Assembly (NCBI GenBank): GCA_030278955.1
Contig: JAOANR010000014.1
Location: 32,191,453-32,255,452, forward strand
Direction of reading: 5' to 3'
Length of the DNA stretch: 64,000 bases
Origin: Hygrophila difformis
Lineage: Eukaryota; Streptophyta; Magnoliopsida; Lamiales; Acanthaceae
The notes beneath the pieces were generated by a model. The model did no database searches and was not told the DNA's origin. It was given only the letters and a program-made list of their open reading frames with translations. A program made the translations under genes and the position numbers. This document shows positions 1-10,874 of this stretch, in pieces; the stretch's first letter is position 1, and each line of letters opens with the position of its first letter.

Positions 1-77
1 CAATAATGAGTGGTCACATTGCACAAGTTCAATTACATTTGCATAATTGAATATTTTAGCATCAATCAATGACTTAC

Positions 78-1298
78 ACATTTCTGATTCTTCTGGCTTG
101 TGATTAAGTGTGGGGAAATGTAGCCTCTGTCTAGTTTCATCCGCTCAACAACTTCCAACCCATTGAACAATGTCTTCTCATCCTACAAAGTGGAAAAAGA
201 ATCACAAATCTTATTCATATTTACACCATGTTTAACTGTGTCAAGAAATGAGACTCAAATTGAGTTTAAGCCAGGCCATGAAGTACACAACTAGGAACAT
301 TACAGGGCCTTAGATTAATAGGTCACAAAATATGATGACAACATTATCAATAGCATTCAAATGGTGAACCATGGAATCAGGAACAGATGCAAAATATATT
401 TATCATACTGGACATTATTTCAGAATGAAATTTTCCACATCATTTTCAGTGAGTGTCATTATCAAATAGCAACATAACTCATAGGCCATGTCCCCAGAGA
501 AAATGGAATACCATAATATAGTTTAACTAATTAACTTTCAGATAACATAATTTTAGTAAACGGGTGGTTTTTATTTTTGAGAGCAGTTTTATTTTTAAGA
601 GCATATTTGAGATCCAGAGGAGATATATACAGTTTTTTTTTCTTCTCTTTCTCTTACTCCCAGTTTTTTCAGATTTCCTCTGTGCTGTAATTTGTACTAT
701 CTATTTCGGTCCACTTATCTATTTCGGTTCCTAGTGGAGATCTTCGTCTTTTGTGGTTTTTTTTCCAGGGTATTCCACGTAATCTTGTATCTCAATTTGT
801 TTCTTTTCGTTCCATTCTTCAATTTCATATCAAAGAACCATAAATTTCTTAACAAGGACATCTATCAAAATAGAACAAATGGCCCCAAAAAACACATCAA
901 TACTATCACAGTACCTTTGGACCCTTAACGGCTTCAGCGAGGTATTCAACACCCTGGAGCATTGTTGCCCTTGCTTCCACGCCAAATCGAATGTCTTTTG
1001 CAGCATAGTTTCTGCTTCCACCCAAACTACCAACAAACTATAACAAATCCACCAATCCATAGTCAATCATCAAACCAAAAAAAAAAAGAAAAAAAAAATC
1101 TATCTTAAGGTTTCATCAACCATCATAATCTGTTATAAATTAGGCACCTGCTGGTTGCTGTTCCTCGCAACCCTGTAAATCAAGAAAAATTGGGATTTTC
1201 ATAAAATGAACAATTGCGCGAAAGCAAAGCAGAAATATATTCATAGTAGTTGTGAATTACCTGGCCTTGGAAGCAAGATTTGCTGCAAATCTGTACAT
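78..1298 (-). pseudogene. CPN60: Mitochondrial chaperonin CPN60 (HSP60) gene fragment, 5' part, middle exons missing
   Basis: CPN60 forms the matrix chaperonin ring that folds imported mitochondrial proteins. Four exons are readable on the minus strand. Exon 1 (1298-1261) starts MYRFAANLASKAR, a typical mitochondrial presequence. Exon 2 (1172-1148) reads VARNSNQQ. Exon 3 (1037-915) contains SRNYAAKDIRFGVEARATML and ends AVKGPK. A later exon (182-78, 35 codons) contains [20 protein letters not shown] and ends QKNQKC. All four have GT donors and AG acceptors in compatible phases. The exons that should lie between 914 and 183, carrying the nucleotide-binding core after GPKGR, are absent. Exon 3 also lacks the three residues usually found between AVK and GPK. 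The gene runs off the left edge, so later exons cannot be judged. I call it a decayed partial copy; a rearranged assembly is the alternative. Confidence 0.85.
183..914. other. Non-coding stretch inside the CPN60 fragment
   Basis: AT-rich sequence between CPN60 exon 3 and the later exon. No chaperonin exon, open frame or repeat could be recognised. It replaces the several exons expected here, so it is either a deletion junction joined to intron sequence or later insertions. Confidence 0.5.
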
Positions 1299-1763
1299 CT
1301 TTCAACCACTGGAAAGAAACGCCGGAAGAGCAAGAAGAAATCGATCGCAGCGAAGCTCGGAAAGGGGAAGTCACATACGGGAAGCGTAAATGGGGGAGAA
1401 GGGAAATGGTTTTTTTTTACGATTGATGGGATCGATGGATGACTATTTTGGGCCAGCCCAGTGCATGTATCTAAGTCCGGTCCGCTTTCAAATGGCCACC
1501 CCAATTTATCGGCAAATTGCGGGCCAAGGCTAGCATATGGTTTTTAAAATTAATTTATAAATTTATTTTTTTAATTATTTAATTTTTACTTATCCAAAAA
1601 TATATTATCTAATTTTCAAACTAAAATATTTAAAAAAATATAAAAGGGCTTAATTTAATTTTGTAATATTTTTTTAAAAAATACTTTTAAATTAAATAAT
1701 GTAAAAAGTAATACTTATTATATAGCCCATGTCATATGAAACGAATATTAAAATTATTGTAAT
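1299..1763. other. Upstream flank of CPN60 fragment and AT-rich spacer
   Basis: The part next to the CPN60 start (1299-1450) is GC-richer and probably holds its former 5' leader and promoter on the minus strand. From about 1540 the sequence is A/T-rich without recognisable features. Confidence 0.4.
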
Positions 1764-2635
1764 TTAATCATCATCATCATTACTACAACTAAAACTGTTG
1801 TGTGGAGTTTCCCACCGAAATCCTCTACTATAATATTTACAATAAATCCTTTTATAATATTGACAATAAATATCATCATCATCATCATCATCATTATCAT
1901 CATTACTAAAACCTAAAACTGTTGTGTGGAGTTTCCCGCCGAAATCCCCTACTATAATATTTACAATAAATCCTGCTATAATATTGACAACAAACATCAT
2001 CATGATCATCATCATTCATTCATTCATTCATTCATTTCATTTCATCATCATCATCATTACTACAATCTAAAACTGTTGTGCGAAGTTTCCGCCGAAATCC
2101 CCTACTATAATATTTACAATAAATCCTTCTATAATATTGACAATAAATATTCTATAATATTTACATCAAATCCTTCCTATAACAACTTTATTTACATCAA
2201 ATCCCATATAATATGTTTTCCAAAAAAAATCTTATTAAAAAAAATCTCATATAATAATAAAATAAAAAACAATGTTATTATTATTATTATTACTATTATT
2301 TTATTATTATTATTATTATTTATTATTATTATTTATTATTATTATTATTTTTATTATTATTATTATTATTATTTATTATTATTATTATTATTATTATCAT
2401 TACTACAATCTAAAACTGTTGTGTGGAGTTTCCGCCGAAATCCCCTACTATAATATTTACAATAAATCCTTCTATAATATTGACAATAAATATTCTATAA
2501 TATTTACATCAAATCCTTCCTATAACAACTTTATTTACATCAAATCCCATATAATATGTTTTCCAAAAAAAATCTTATTAGAAAAAATCTCATATAATAA
2601 TAAAATAAAAAACAATGTTATTATTATTATTATTA

Positions 2636-2666
<31 letters not shown>

Positions 2667-2718
2667 TATTAATATTTATTATTATTATTATTATTATTTA
2701 TTATTATTATTATTACTA

Positions 2719-2760
<42 letters not shown>

Positions 2761-2784
2761 TTATTATTATTATTATTATTATTA

Positions 2785-2828
<44 letters not shown>

Positions 2829-3190
2829 TTTATTACTACAACCTAAAACTGTTGTGTGGAGCTTCCCGCCGAAATCCCCTACTATAATATTTACAATAAA
2901 TCCTTCTATAATATTGACAATAAATATTCTATAATATTTACATCAAATCCTTCCTATAACAACTTTATTTACATCAAATCCCATATAATATGTTTTCCAA
3001 AAAAAAAATCTCATATAATAATAAAATAAAAAACAATGTTATAAAAAAGCAACTAATTATATTGAAAACAAATATTCTATAATATTTACCACAAATTCTT
3101 CCTATAATATTTTTTTAAAAAAATACATATATATTTACAACAAATCCCATATAATAAGTTTTTTTTAAATCCCATATAATAATAAAATAA

Positions 3191-3222
<32 letters not shown>

Positions 3223-3225
3223 TAC

Positions 3226-3281
<56 letters not shown>

Positions 3282-4680
3282 TTCATTACTACAACCTAAA
3301 ACTGTTGTGTGGAGTTTCCCGCCGAAATCCCCTACTATAATGTTTACAATAAATCCTTCTATAATATTGACAATAAAATATCATCATCATCATCATCATC
3401 ATTACTACAACCAAAAACTGTTGTGTGGAGTAACAACCTAAAACTGTTGTGTGGAGTTTCCCGCCGAAATCCCCTACTATAATGTTTACAATAAATCCTT
3501 CTATAATATTGACAATAAAATATCATCATCATCATCATCATCATCATTACTACAACCAAAAACTGTTGTGTGGAGTTTCCCACCGAAATCGGCTACTATA
3601 ATGTTTACAATAAATTCTTCTATAATATTGACAATAAATATTCTATAATATTTACATCAAATCCTTCCTATAACAACTTTATTTACATCGAATCCCATAT
3701 AATATGTTCTCCAAAAAAAAATCTCATATAATAATAAAATAAAAAAATTATGTTATAAAAAAGCAACTAATTATATTGAAAATAAATATTCTATAAATTT
3801 ACCATAAATTCTTCCTATAATATTTTTTTTAAAAAAATACATATATATTTACAACAAATTCTATATAATAAGTTTTTTTTTGAAAATCCCAAATAATAAT
3901 AAAATAAAAAATAATGCTATAAAAATCGACTAATTATATTGACAACAAATTCTATATAATAATAAAATAAAAACAAATTTCATATTGGGTAAAATCCTTA
4001 AAAATCATTACTTTACTTTACTATAACCGAAAACTGTTGTGTGGAGTTTCCCGCCGAAATCCCCTTCTATAATATTTACAATAAATCCGTCTATAATATT
4101 GACAATAAATATTCTATAATATTTACATCAAATCCTTCCTATAATAACTTTATTTACAATAAATCCCATATAATATGTATTCCAAAAAAAATCCCATATA
4201 ATAATAAAATCACAATAATGTCATAAAAAGTGACTAATTATATTGAAAACAAATATTCTATAATATTTACCACAAATCCTTCCTATAATAAGTTTCTTTT
4301 AAAAAAATATATATATTTACAACAAATCCCATATAATAAGTTTTTTTTAAAAAATCCCTTAAAATAATAAAATAAAAAATAATGCTATAAAAATCGAATA
4401 ATTATATTAACAACAAATCCTATATAATTACTAAAATAAAAAAAAATCCCATATTGGGTAAAATCCCTAAAAATCGGCACAAAATATCTTTTTTTATATT
4501 TACAACAAATCCCATATAATAATAAAATTAAAATAATACTTAAAATATATCAAATCCTTTATAGAATATCATATAATAATAAATAAAAAAAAGTGCCATA
4601 AAAATCGGCAAAAAAGCATTTGTTATATTGACAACAAATTCCATATAATAATAAAATCAAAACAATAATGGTATGACAAT
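1764..4680. repeat. Diverged tandem array with embedded (TTA)n and (ATC)n microsatellites
   Basis: The string AAAACTGTTGTGTGGAGTTT, followed by a CCGCCGAAATCCCCTACTAT-like segment and alternating 'tttacaataaatcc' and 'attgacaataaa' phrases, recurs about ten times (near 1790, 1914, 2070, 2412, 2848, 3299, 3415, 3437, 3565 and 4030). Spacing varies from about 20 to 450 bp. Between copies lie long (TTA)n blocks (about 2274-2400 and 2620-2830) and (ATC/CAT)n blocks (about 1870-1905, 3195-3285, 3380-3400, 3520-3550). The copies decay towards 4680. Poly-Tyr/Ile/Leu reading frames here are microsatellite artefacts. Confidence 0.85.
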
Positions 4681-5343
4681 TATAGTTTTTTTGGTAAACT
4701 ATGACAAATTATAGTTTGATAGGGATCTTATAGTAAATATTAAATAAAATAAATTAGAAAATATCATAGAAAATAAATTTAGAAACTATATTAGACTATT
4801 TATTTATTTTTAGCAAGTAGATACGGATCTTATACTAAATATTAAAGAAAAATGGAAATAAAAGAATAAAAAAAGAAATATGAAACGAAATATGATATCT
4901 AGATATTATTGCTATATAATATAAAATAAAATATCGTATTTCTAATATTTTTATAAGTAATACTAATGATACCGTAATTATAGAAGATATAAATTAGTCA
5001 GTGTGTTCACTTCGTATGGCAAGTTTGTTTTATTATCAATTTTCTCTCAACACATCTCCTTCAGCATGTCATTACTCTTCAATGAATTGTGTCCTACCTC
5101 GATGAAACCCTCTGATAAGGTGCTGGTGTATTCGTGCTTACTATGTGTATAATTCAGGCAGAACAAAATTATGGTTATTTGAATGTATTTGCCATGGTGT
5201 AGAGGTTAGTTCTCTAAGATTTCATATAAACATTTCATATTTAGTGCCCACTTTTATATTTTTATTATTTCTATTTAGGGGACATGTTTTAATTTTACCA
5301 TTGGCAAGAGTATTTCGGCAATTTTAGGCCTTCTACTAAGGAA
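4681..5343. other. AT-rich spacer to the LTR element target site
   Basis: Very AT-rich to about 5030, then mixed composition. Before the LTR element inserted, this joined the sequence now at 14114. A short frame at 5145-5327 has no recognisable domain. Confidence 0.4.
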
Positions 5344-5348
5344 GGTAT
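5344..5348. repeat. 5-bp target site duplication GGTAT, left copy
   Basis: GGTAT lies directly before the LTR (starting TGTAACACCC) and again directly after the other LTR at 14109-14113. Confidence 0.9.
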
Positions 5349-8300
5349 TGTAACACCCCCGTTTTCCCTAAAGGCTCAGCGGAAGCAAAGAGCGGGAACA
5401 AGGGGCCGGTGTTACCGCCACGTATCCCGGGCCGTCCGGTATACGCTAAGGCTAGCAAAAAATATTCGCGGGGAAGTCAGAGTTGAACATATATGCTAAC
5501 CGTTAGACATATATCGTAATCTCTGACAAGAAAAGCTTATAATACTATAGCGTATAAAATAAGCCTTAAATTAAATTTTGGTATACCACCCAAAATAAAT
5601 GGCGACGCATTTAAAAGAGCTCACCAATAATAATGATATGATAAGAGAATCCCTCCATTTAAAAAGGGGGCAAATTCCTCATGCATTTTCAAAATAATAA
5701 TATCCATCGTCGGGTGAAAATAGTGAGGCGTAGAAAATTTCAAAAGTGGGTAGACGCCCAAATATACGTCCTCAAATCAGAACAAAATATATGCCAAGTT
5801 AACTCCGATAAGGAGACTTAAAAAGTTATACACCCTTTTCTTAAATCCGAAAGCATTTAAAAATAACCCGAATCGTGCCCCGGTGACGTGAAATGGCTAA
5901 TGGTCCTCCTCAGATATCAAAACCTGAAAAGGGATAATAAAAGTGTAGAGTCAGCGAAAACGATCGCTGAGTAAGTAGACCCTTACTCCCGGAGGAGGTT
6001 GGGTTGCAGAAATAATTTAAAAACAACAGTTATGGTAAAGGTATGCTTAAACGAGAATATTGTGTACATAATGCAATATTAATCATGAAAACCCGGGATC
6101 AGACAATATAACAATATGTGTTGCCGAAAAATAATATTTCAGCCTTCATGTCAATTGGAAGGGGCCCAAGAGTAGGGTACCCATTCTCACATGCACATTC
6201 AAGGGTTGTGGAAGAGGTATGAAATTTCCTACATCCACCTGGCAAAAGGTGTGGTATCGTTTCGGCACCGTTCCCGGGTGGCATTGGAAGCACACAACGG
6301 CGAGGGTGGCGACAAGATCCACGCACCGATTCCAACCCCGTAACAGTGGTTAACCATAATTCAGGAGTTATCGCACTAAATTATAAAGCACAGTAAAAAT
6401 AGCATACCAATAATCCAAAAGCAGTAGGGAGCAATAAGCATAAATTTAAAATATAATAAAGCGGTTTTTAATTTATGCTTAAGCTAAAATAAATTTGGGC
6501 TTACTCCCGAAAGAGTAAAAATCTACTTACAGTCACCGTGGACGAAATGGACATGACACACGCACCGCCTACGAGCAGATATCTCTCTACAGCTATTTGA
6601 CTAGCAAAAATTTTAATTCCAACTTAGTATACTGTAAAGATATTCTAACATAAATAATACTAAAATTTCTCACTTAAAGTTACCGTATGCTTGAAGTTAA
6701 CAACACGATGCAGGCTAGCAAACAGATGATCCTCTTAAGTGAAACAACTAGTGGACTTGTTATTCCCACACCACCTTAAACTACTTTGGAGCACCTCTAC
6801 CGAAAAATAAATTTTCCCTAACAGAAACTAAAATGAAGTATAAAACAAGAAAGAAAATTGAGAGCTGGGGCGTGTGTAAATGGCTAGAGGTGGGGGGTTT
6901 TATATAGGCCAATGTGGTTAGAATAAAACAAGTGTACATATTTTTTTTTTTTTTTTAAGTTTTTCCCAAGATTCCAGCTATCCCCATTTCCCTATTTTGA
7001 CTCTGTCTCTCATTAATGATTTGTACTCCCTCTCAATCGTACTCCCCACTTCCCCATTTCTGCCATTCCCTTGTCTCCTTCTCCATTTCCTCACTCTCTC
7101 TCTAGTTTCCACCGCGCCATTTCTTTTGTTTTTTTTTTTTTTTTTTTTCTTTTGCTCCTTCAAGTACTAGCTCCGTCAGACGGCGGCGGTAGAGCTCGGC
7201 GGCGGCAGCAGCAAGGCTCGGCCTTCATCCTCTTCTTCTCCTTCTTTTTTTCTCCTCTCTTCCTATTCGTTTTGTGGTTTTGATTAATGTTTGGATTGGG
7301 AAAAAGATGGGGATGGTGACTCGGTGGCCACCACAGCGGCGGCAGGGGCCGACGGCCGCGAGCGGCGGCGACGGGGTTCGACTTCAGCGGCGTTCCTCAC
7401 TGTCTCGCCTCTCTCTCTATTTCTGTCTATGTCTTTATTTTCATTTTTGTTGATTATTGGTGTTGTTGATTTGAGAATAAAAATGGTAGTGGTGGAAGGA
7501 TTTGTGGCCGCGGGTGTTGATGGAGATGGCGGTGGTGTTGGTTTTGAATTTTAGGATTTTGAGGGTGAAAGGGATGATGGTGGTGGCGGTGGCTCCACGG
7601 TGGCGCGAGGGTGGAGTCGGAGGGCGGAAATGGAGGCTGAGGTGTTGGCGGATGCTGCCTCCGGTGGAAGTGAAGGTGAAAAATCCGAAGTCGCGCACAG
7701 TGAAGGCTGCCGGAGGTTGCCGGCCGGCCGGCGGTGGCGGCGCCGGATTTTGCGGCGGCGGCAGGGTGTAAAAAAAATTAGGGTTAGGGTTTAGGTGGTT
7801 TGGGCTTAGGGTTGGGCCAAGGGGTTATGTATGATTCCCTATTTGTTTATTGGACTACAAATCCTTGCTAATTGAACTCTTGAAAATTAATTGAGTAGCC
7901 CAATTTGATTTGCTAATTCATGGACTGAATAGATTTAAGTGCACTATATGGACTTAATAAATCTCTAGTGACCTTATACTTACAAATCATTTTTAATGGA
8001 TTTAATCAATCTCCTAATGGTTTTACTTTCGTAAATTAGTTTAACGAATTTAATAGGTTAAATTATTTAATAATTGGAACCATTAGAAAAAATGATCCAA
8101 GATCCAAAATATTTTAATTCGGGCAAATTATTATTTACAAATAGGGTCACTTGTTCATTCTATAATCTATTTGGTCAAATATTTTAATTAAATCATAGTG
8201 ATTAATCGGATTTATAAATTTATGGACTTGAAATCATTCAAGTCTCTTAATTAATTTTTTTTATAATTAAATTTGTTTTTTTTTAAATATCCGAGCCACC

Positions 8301-8585
8301 AAAACTTAATCCTCTTATACTTACATTGATCAAAATTCTATTAGTCTCACAAAAATATTTGTGCTTGAGATAATTAAATACGAAGAGCCTAACCTCCAAT
8401 ATTTCATGTCCCAAGTCTTAGAAACTAACCCTTAAAGTATTATGTCCACTCTTTAATAAATTATCGCCACTTACAATTTTGATCAATAAAATCCCTTCTT
8501 AGAGGGTGTTTGGATTAGCGATATGAAATAGATTATCTGATTATTAAAATTTAAATTTTTATTTAAAATTTTACGGAGTGTTATA
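5349..8585 (-). repeat. 3' LTR (element read on minus strand)
   Basis: About 3.24 kb. It matches 10875-14108 almost base for base, with small length differences in T runs and a few substitutions. Contents are a terminal TGTAACACC block, a moderately AT-rich stretch, a strongly GC-rich block (about 7170-7770), a telomere-like GGGTTAGGGTTTAGG string (about 7780) and an AT-rich part to the TATAACAC end. Confidence 0.92.
7170..7800 (-). other. GC-rich, CGG-repeat block inside the LTR
   Basis: Runs of GGCGG and GCCGGCCGGC triplets follow a T/C-rich tract and stand out from the AT-rich remainder of the LTR. Short open frames on both strands look like products of base composition and show no domain. 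The same block is at about 12695-13330 in the other LTR. It resembles a plant gene 5' region and could be captured host sequence; that is inference. Confidence 0.55.
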
Positions 8586-8623
8586 ATCTACCCTCCTTAA
8601 AATAAGGCTTCGTCCTCGAAGCC
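8586..8623 (-). promoter_or_regulatory. Polypurine tract with preceding perfect hairpin
   Basis: On the minus strand a stem-loop (GGCTTCG-AGGA-CGAAGCC, 8623-8606) is followed by AAGGAGGGTAGAT (8598-8586), which abuts the LTR. In LTR elements this purine tract primes plus-strand DNA synthesis. The 7-bp stem is perfect with a 4-nt loop. Confidence 0.75.
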
Positions 8624-10859
8624 TCTCGGCAACTCCTAAAAGTCATTCACGGTTAGATGTATATTTACTAAAATTATATTTAATAGAAAAACCTTTCATC
8701 GAGTTATTTATTAACTATAATTTTCTTTAATTAGCCTCGGTCATTTATCCTTGATACCCGCTTAACCCCTTTAGAATATATTCTTTGTTGCAGGAATTGT
8801 CCAGTTCAATTCCGTTGATGTTCCTAAAAGATTTTTTTTATTTTTTTTTATTTTAATATTTGGTCCTTAAGTCAAACATAGGTTGTCTTATCCTCCTGTG
8901 ACGCTTCCTCTACAGGATTATGCTATCGGCTTCATGTTTCATTCCTTTCCTAGAAGATAAAAATAGCCCATCTTATTTACTCGTATCTTATTACTTCTCA
9001 AAAAGGTATTCGGGATAAATCTTGGACAAAAATTCATTGGTTACGTTATTTTATTAAGACTCCCAATAACTCGGTTAAATTGATTGGTTTCCTTGGGGTA
9101 CATCACCAATCCTTAATAAATCCCTCTATTCTTGTCCGTAAGGTGTCACTTTTAGGAAAAAAAAATTCATTACTTTCGGACTATGTGGTCCCTTTTTATT
9201 TGGTATTTGATCCATTAATTGTTTATTATAATTGGAGTGTTCCTCAAATCTTAAACGTGGTGTGGGGTGTTCCTCAAGTTCAAACCTAAGTAGATGAAAT
9301 TTAAATCCTTTGGAAAAAATCCAACTCAGCTCATCCTTAATCGAAAATGTTCACGTCTAACGTCACCACCAATCATCTTTAGTTGTACACATGAAAACTT
9401 CCCAATTATTCCTAAGTTCACATCACTTGAAATTTCCAAATGTTGGTTAAGCTTCCGTTATGGATATCCGACCCAGGGTTACCTGGAAGCAGGTTAGGTT
9501 CAAATGTTTACCCTATAAAATTTATAACAAGTATCCTCTTTACTATGTCTTCTTGATAGGTATTCATTTTTCAAATAACAATAACTTCAATGAAGAATTC
9601 TCTTGCTTGGTGGGTTATCACCTTGATAAATGACATTTCCAACAAAGGGTTACCCACCGTATCTTGGTAGTTATGAATTTTAAATTTCTATTGGGTGTAA
9701 AATCTTCCGTCCTCAATTATAAGCTTCGTCCTTGGAAATCCATAGTATTCAATCCATCGTATCATAGGCTCTTGTGTAGTTTTATTTTTATTGTGGTCGT
9801 TGTTATTATCATTATCATTACTATTGTCATTCTCATTATTAGTATTATTGTTGAAGGAGAAAACTTTTTCATAGCTTATTTGGGAATCGTATCGAGGTAG
9901 ATGAAAATAATTTCCATCGATTCCACCGAGTCTTATTTAGCATATTATCTTAATCAAAGATTGGGTTCCAAGTCCTTAAACCTAAAGGAATAGAGTCTAA
10001 TGTCTTAAGTTAACCCTTTAAGTGCTTATTAAGGCAAGTTGCCTTCTCAAGAATATTTTTGGTAAATTTTTGACTTCCCTTGTCCATTCGGCACAAGAAT
10101 TTAGGGAAACTTCGTAAATATTTTATAGAACTCGTGGTGAGTTTAAAAATCTCTTTGGTGCCCTTACTTGACACTCGCGTCTTATCTTTAAGACCATATA
10201 ATATTTAGAAAAATTCTTATTCGTAGTGGTTCGTGTAGTTATGTAAATTATACTCCTACGAATTTAAGTCATAACCTTAATTAGACTAAGGTAAAACATA
10301 GGTGCATCTAAGGCCAAATCTCATAGCAATATGTTCATTCGCACATATTCAAATATAAGGTTCAACGCTATAATTTGGTAGACATGACTGTAGGGTAAAC
10401 AACCCCCAGTCTTACCAGTGATACAATAAAGCAAGCGCAATCGTCAGCTCCTAATGTAGGCATTGACTATATAACAGAGCCTAAGTAAACAACTAGCTCC
10501 TTGCAAAAAGACATTAAGGTAGTGCTAGAAAAATTCTGCTCATGTCCCAAACATTGGGAAATACTTGTCAAGATAAACCCATAATAAACTAAAATTCTGC
10601 TCGTGCCTATATGCATATGTGTGTGTTCCCATCCCAAAATAGCTTTAAAAATACTTGGCATATTTTTTTCAAAATCATTTCGTGCAAAAATTTTAATAAT
10701 TTAAGTGCACTACTTAGAGCAAAATGCTCCTTTCAAAAAAAAAATATTTTTGTGCATAAATCGAAATAATTTTAAATGCACCAATTCAAATACTTGCAAA
10801 AATAATTTCTTGTGCATAAATTTTAAGTAATTTCAAATGCACAATTCCAAGAGCAAAAC
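8624..10859 (-). other. Non-coding interior of the LTR element
   Basis: No frame longer than about 90 codons and no retroviral-type motif. The end near the primer site (about 10677-10860) contains roughly three diverged copies of a ~65-bp unit with 'gtgcataaat...taatttcaaatgcac' phrases. Confidence 0.6.
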
Positions 10860-10871
10860 GCTCTGATACCA
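10860..10871 (-). promoter_or_regulatory. tRNA-Met primer binding site
   Basis: The minus strand reads TGGTATCAGAGC, complementary to the 3' end of initiator tRNA-Met, three bases inside the LTR edge. This fixes the orientation of the element as minus. Confidence 0.9.
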
Positions 10872-10874
10872 AAC

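Noticed and set aside
1926..2934. Long Tyr/Ile/Leu-rich frames
   Set aside because: Translation of (TTA)n microsatellites; no domain or codon structure.
7778..7800. Interstitial telomere
   Set aside because: Only two to three telomere-like units, and present identically in both LTRs, so it is part of the LTR.
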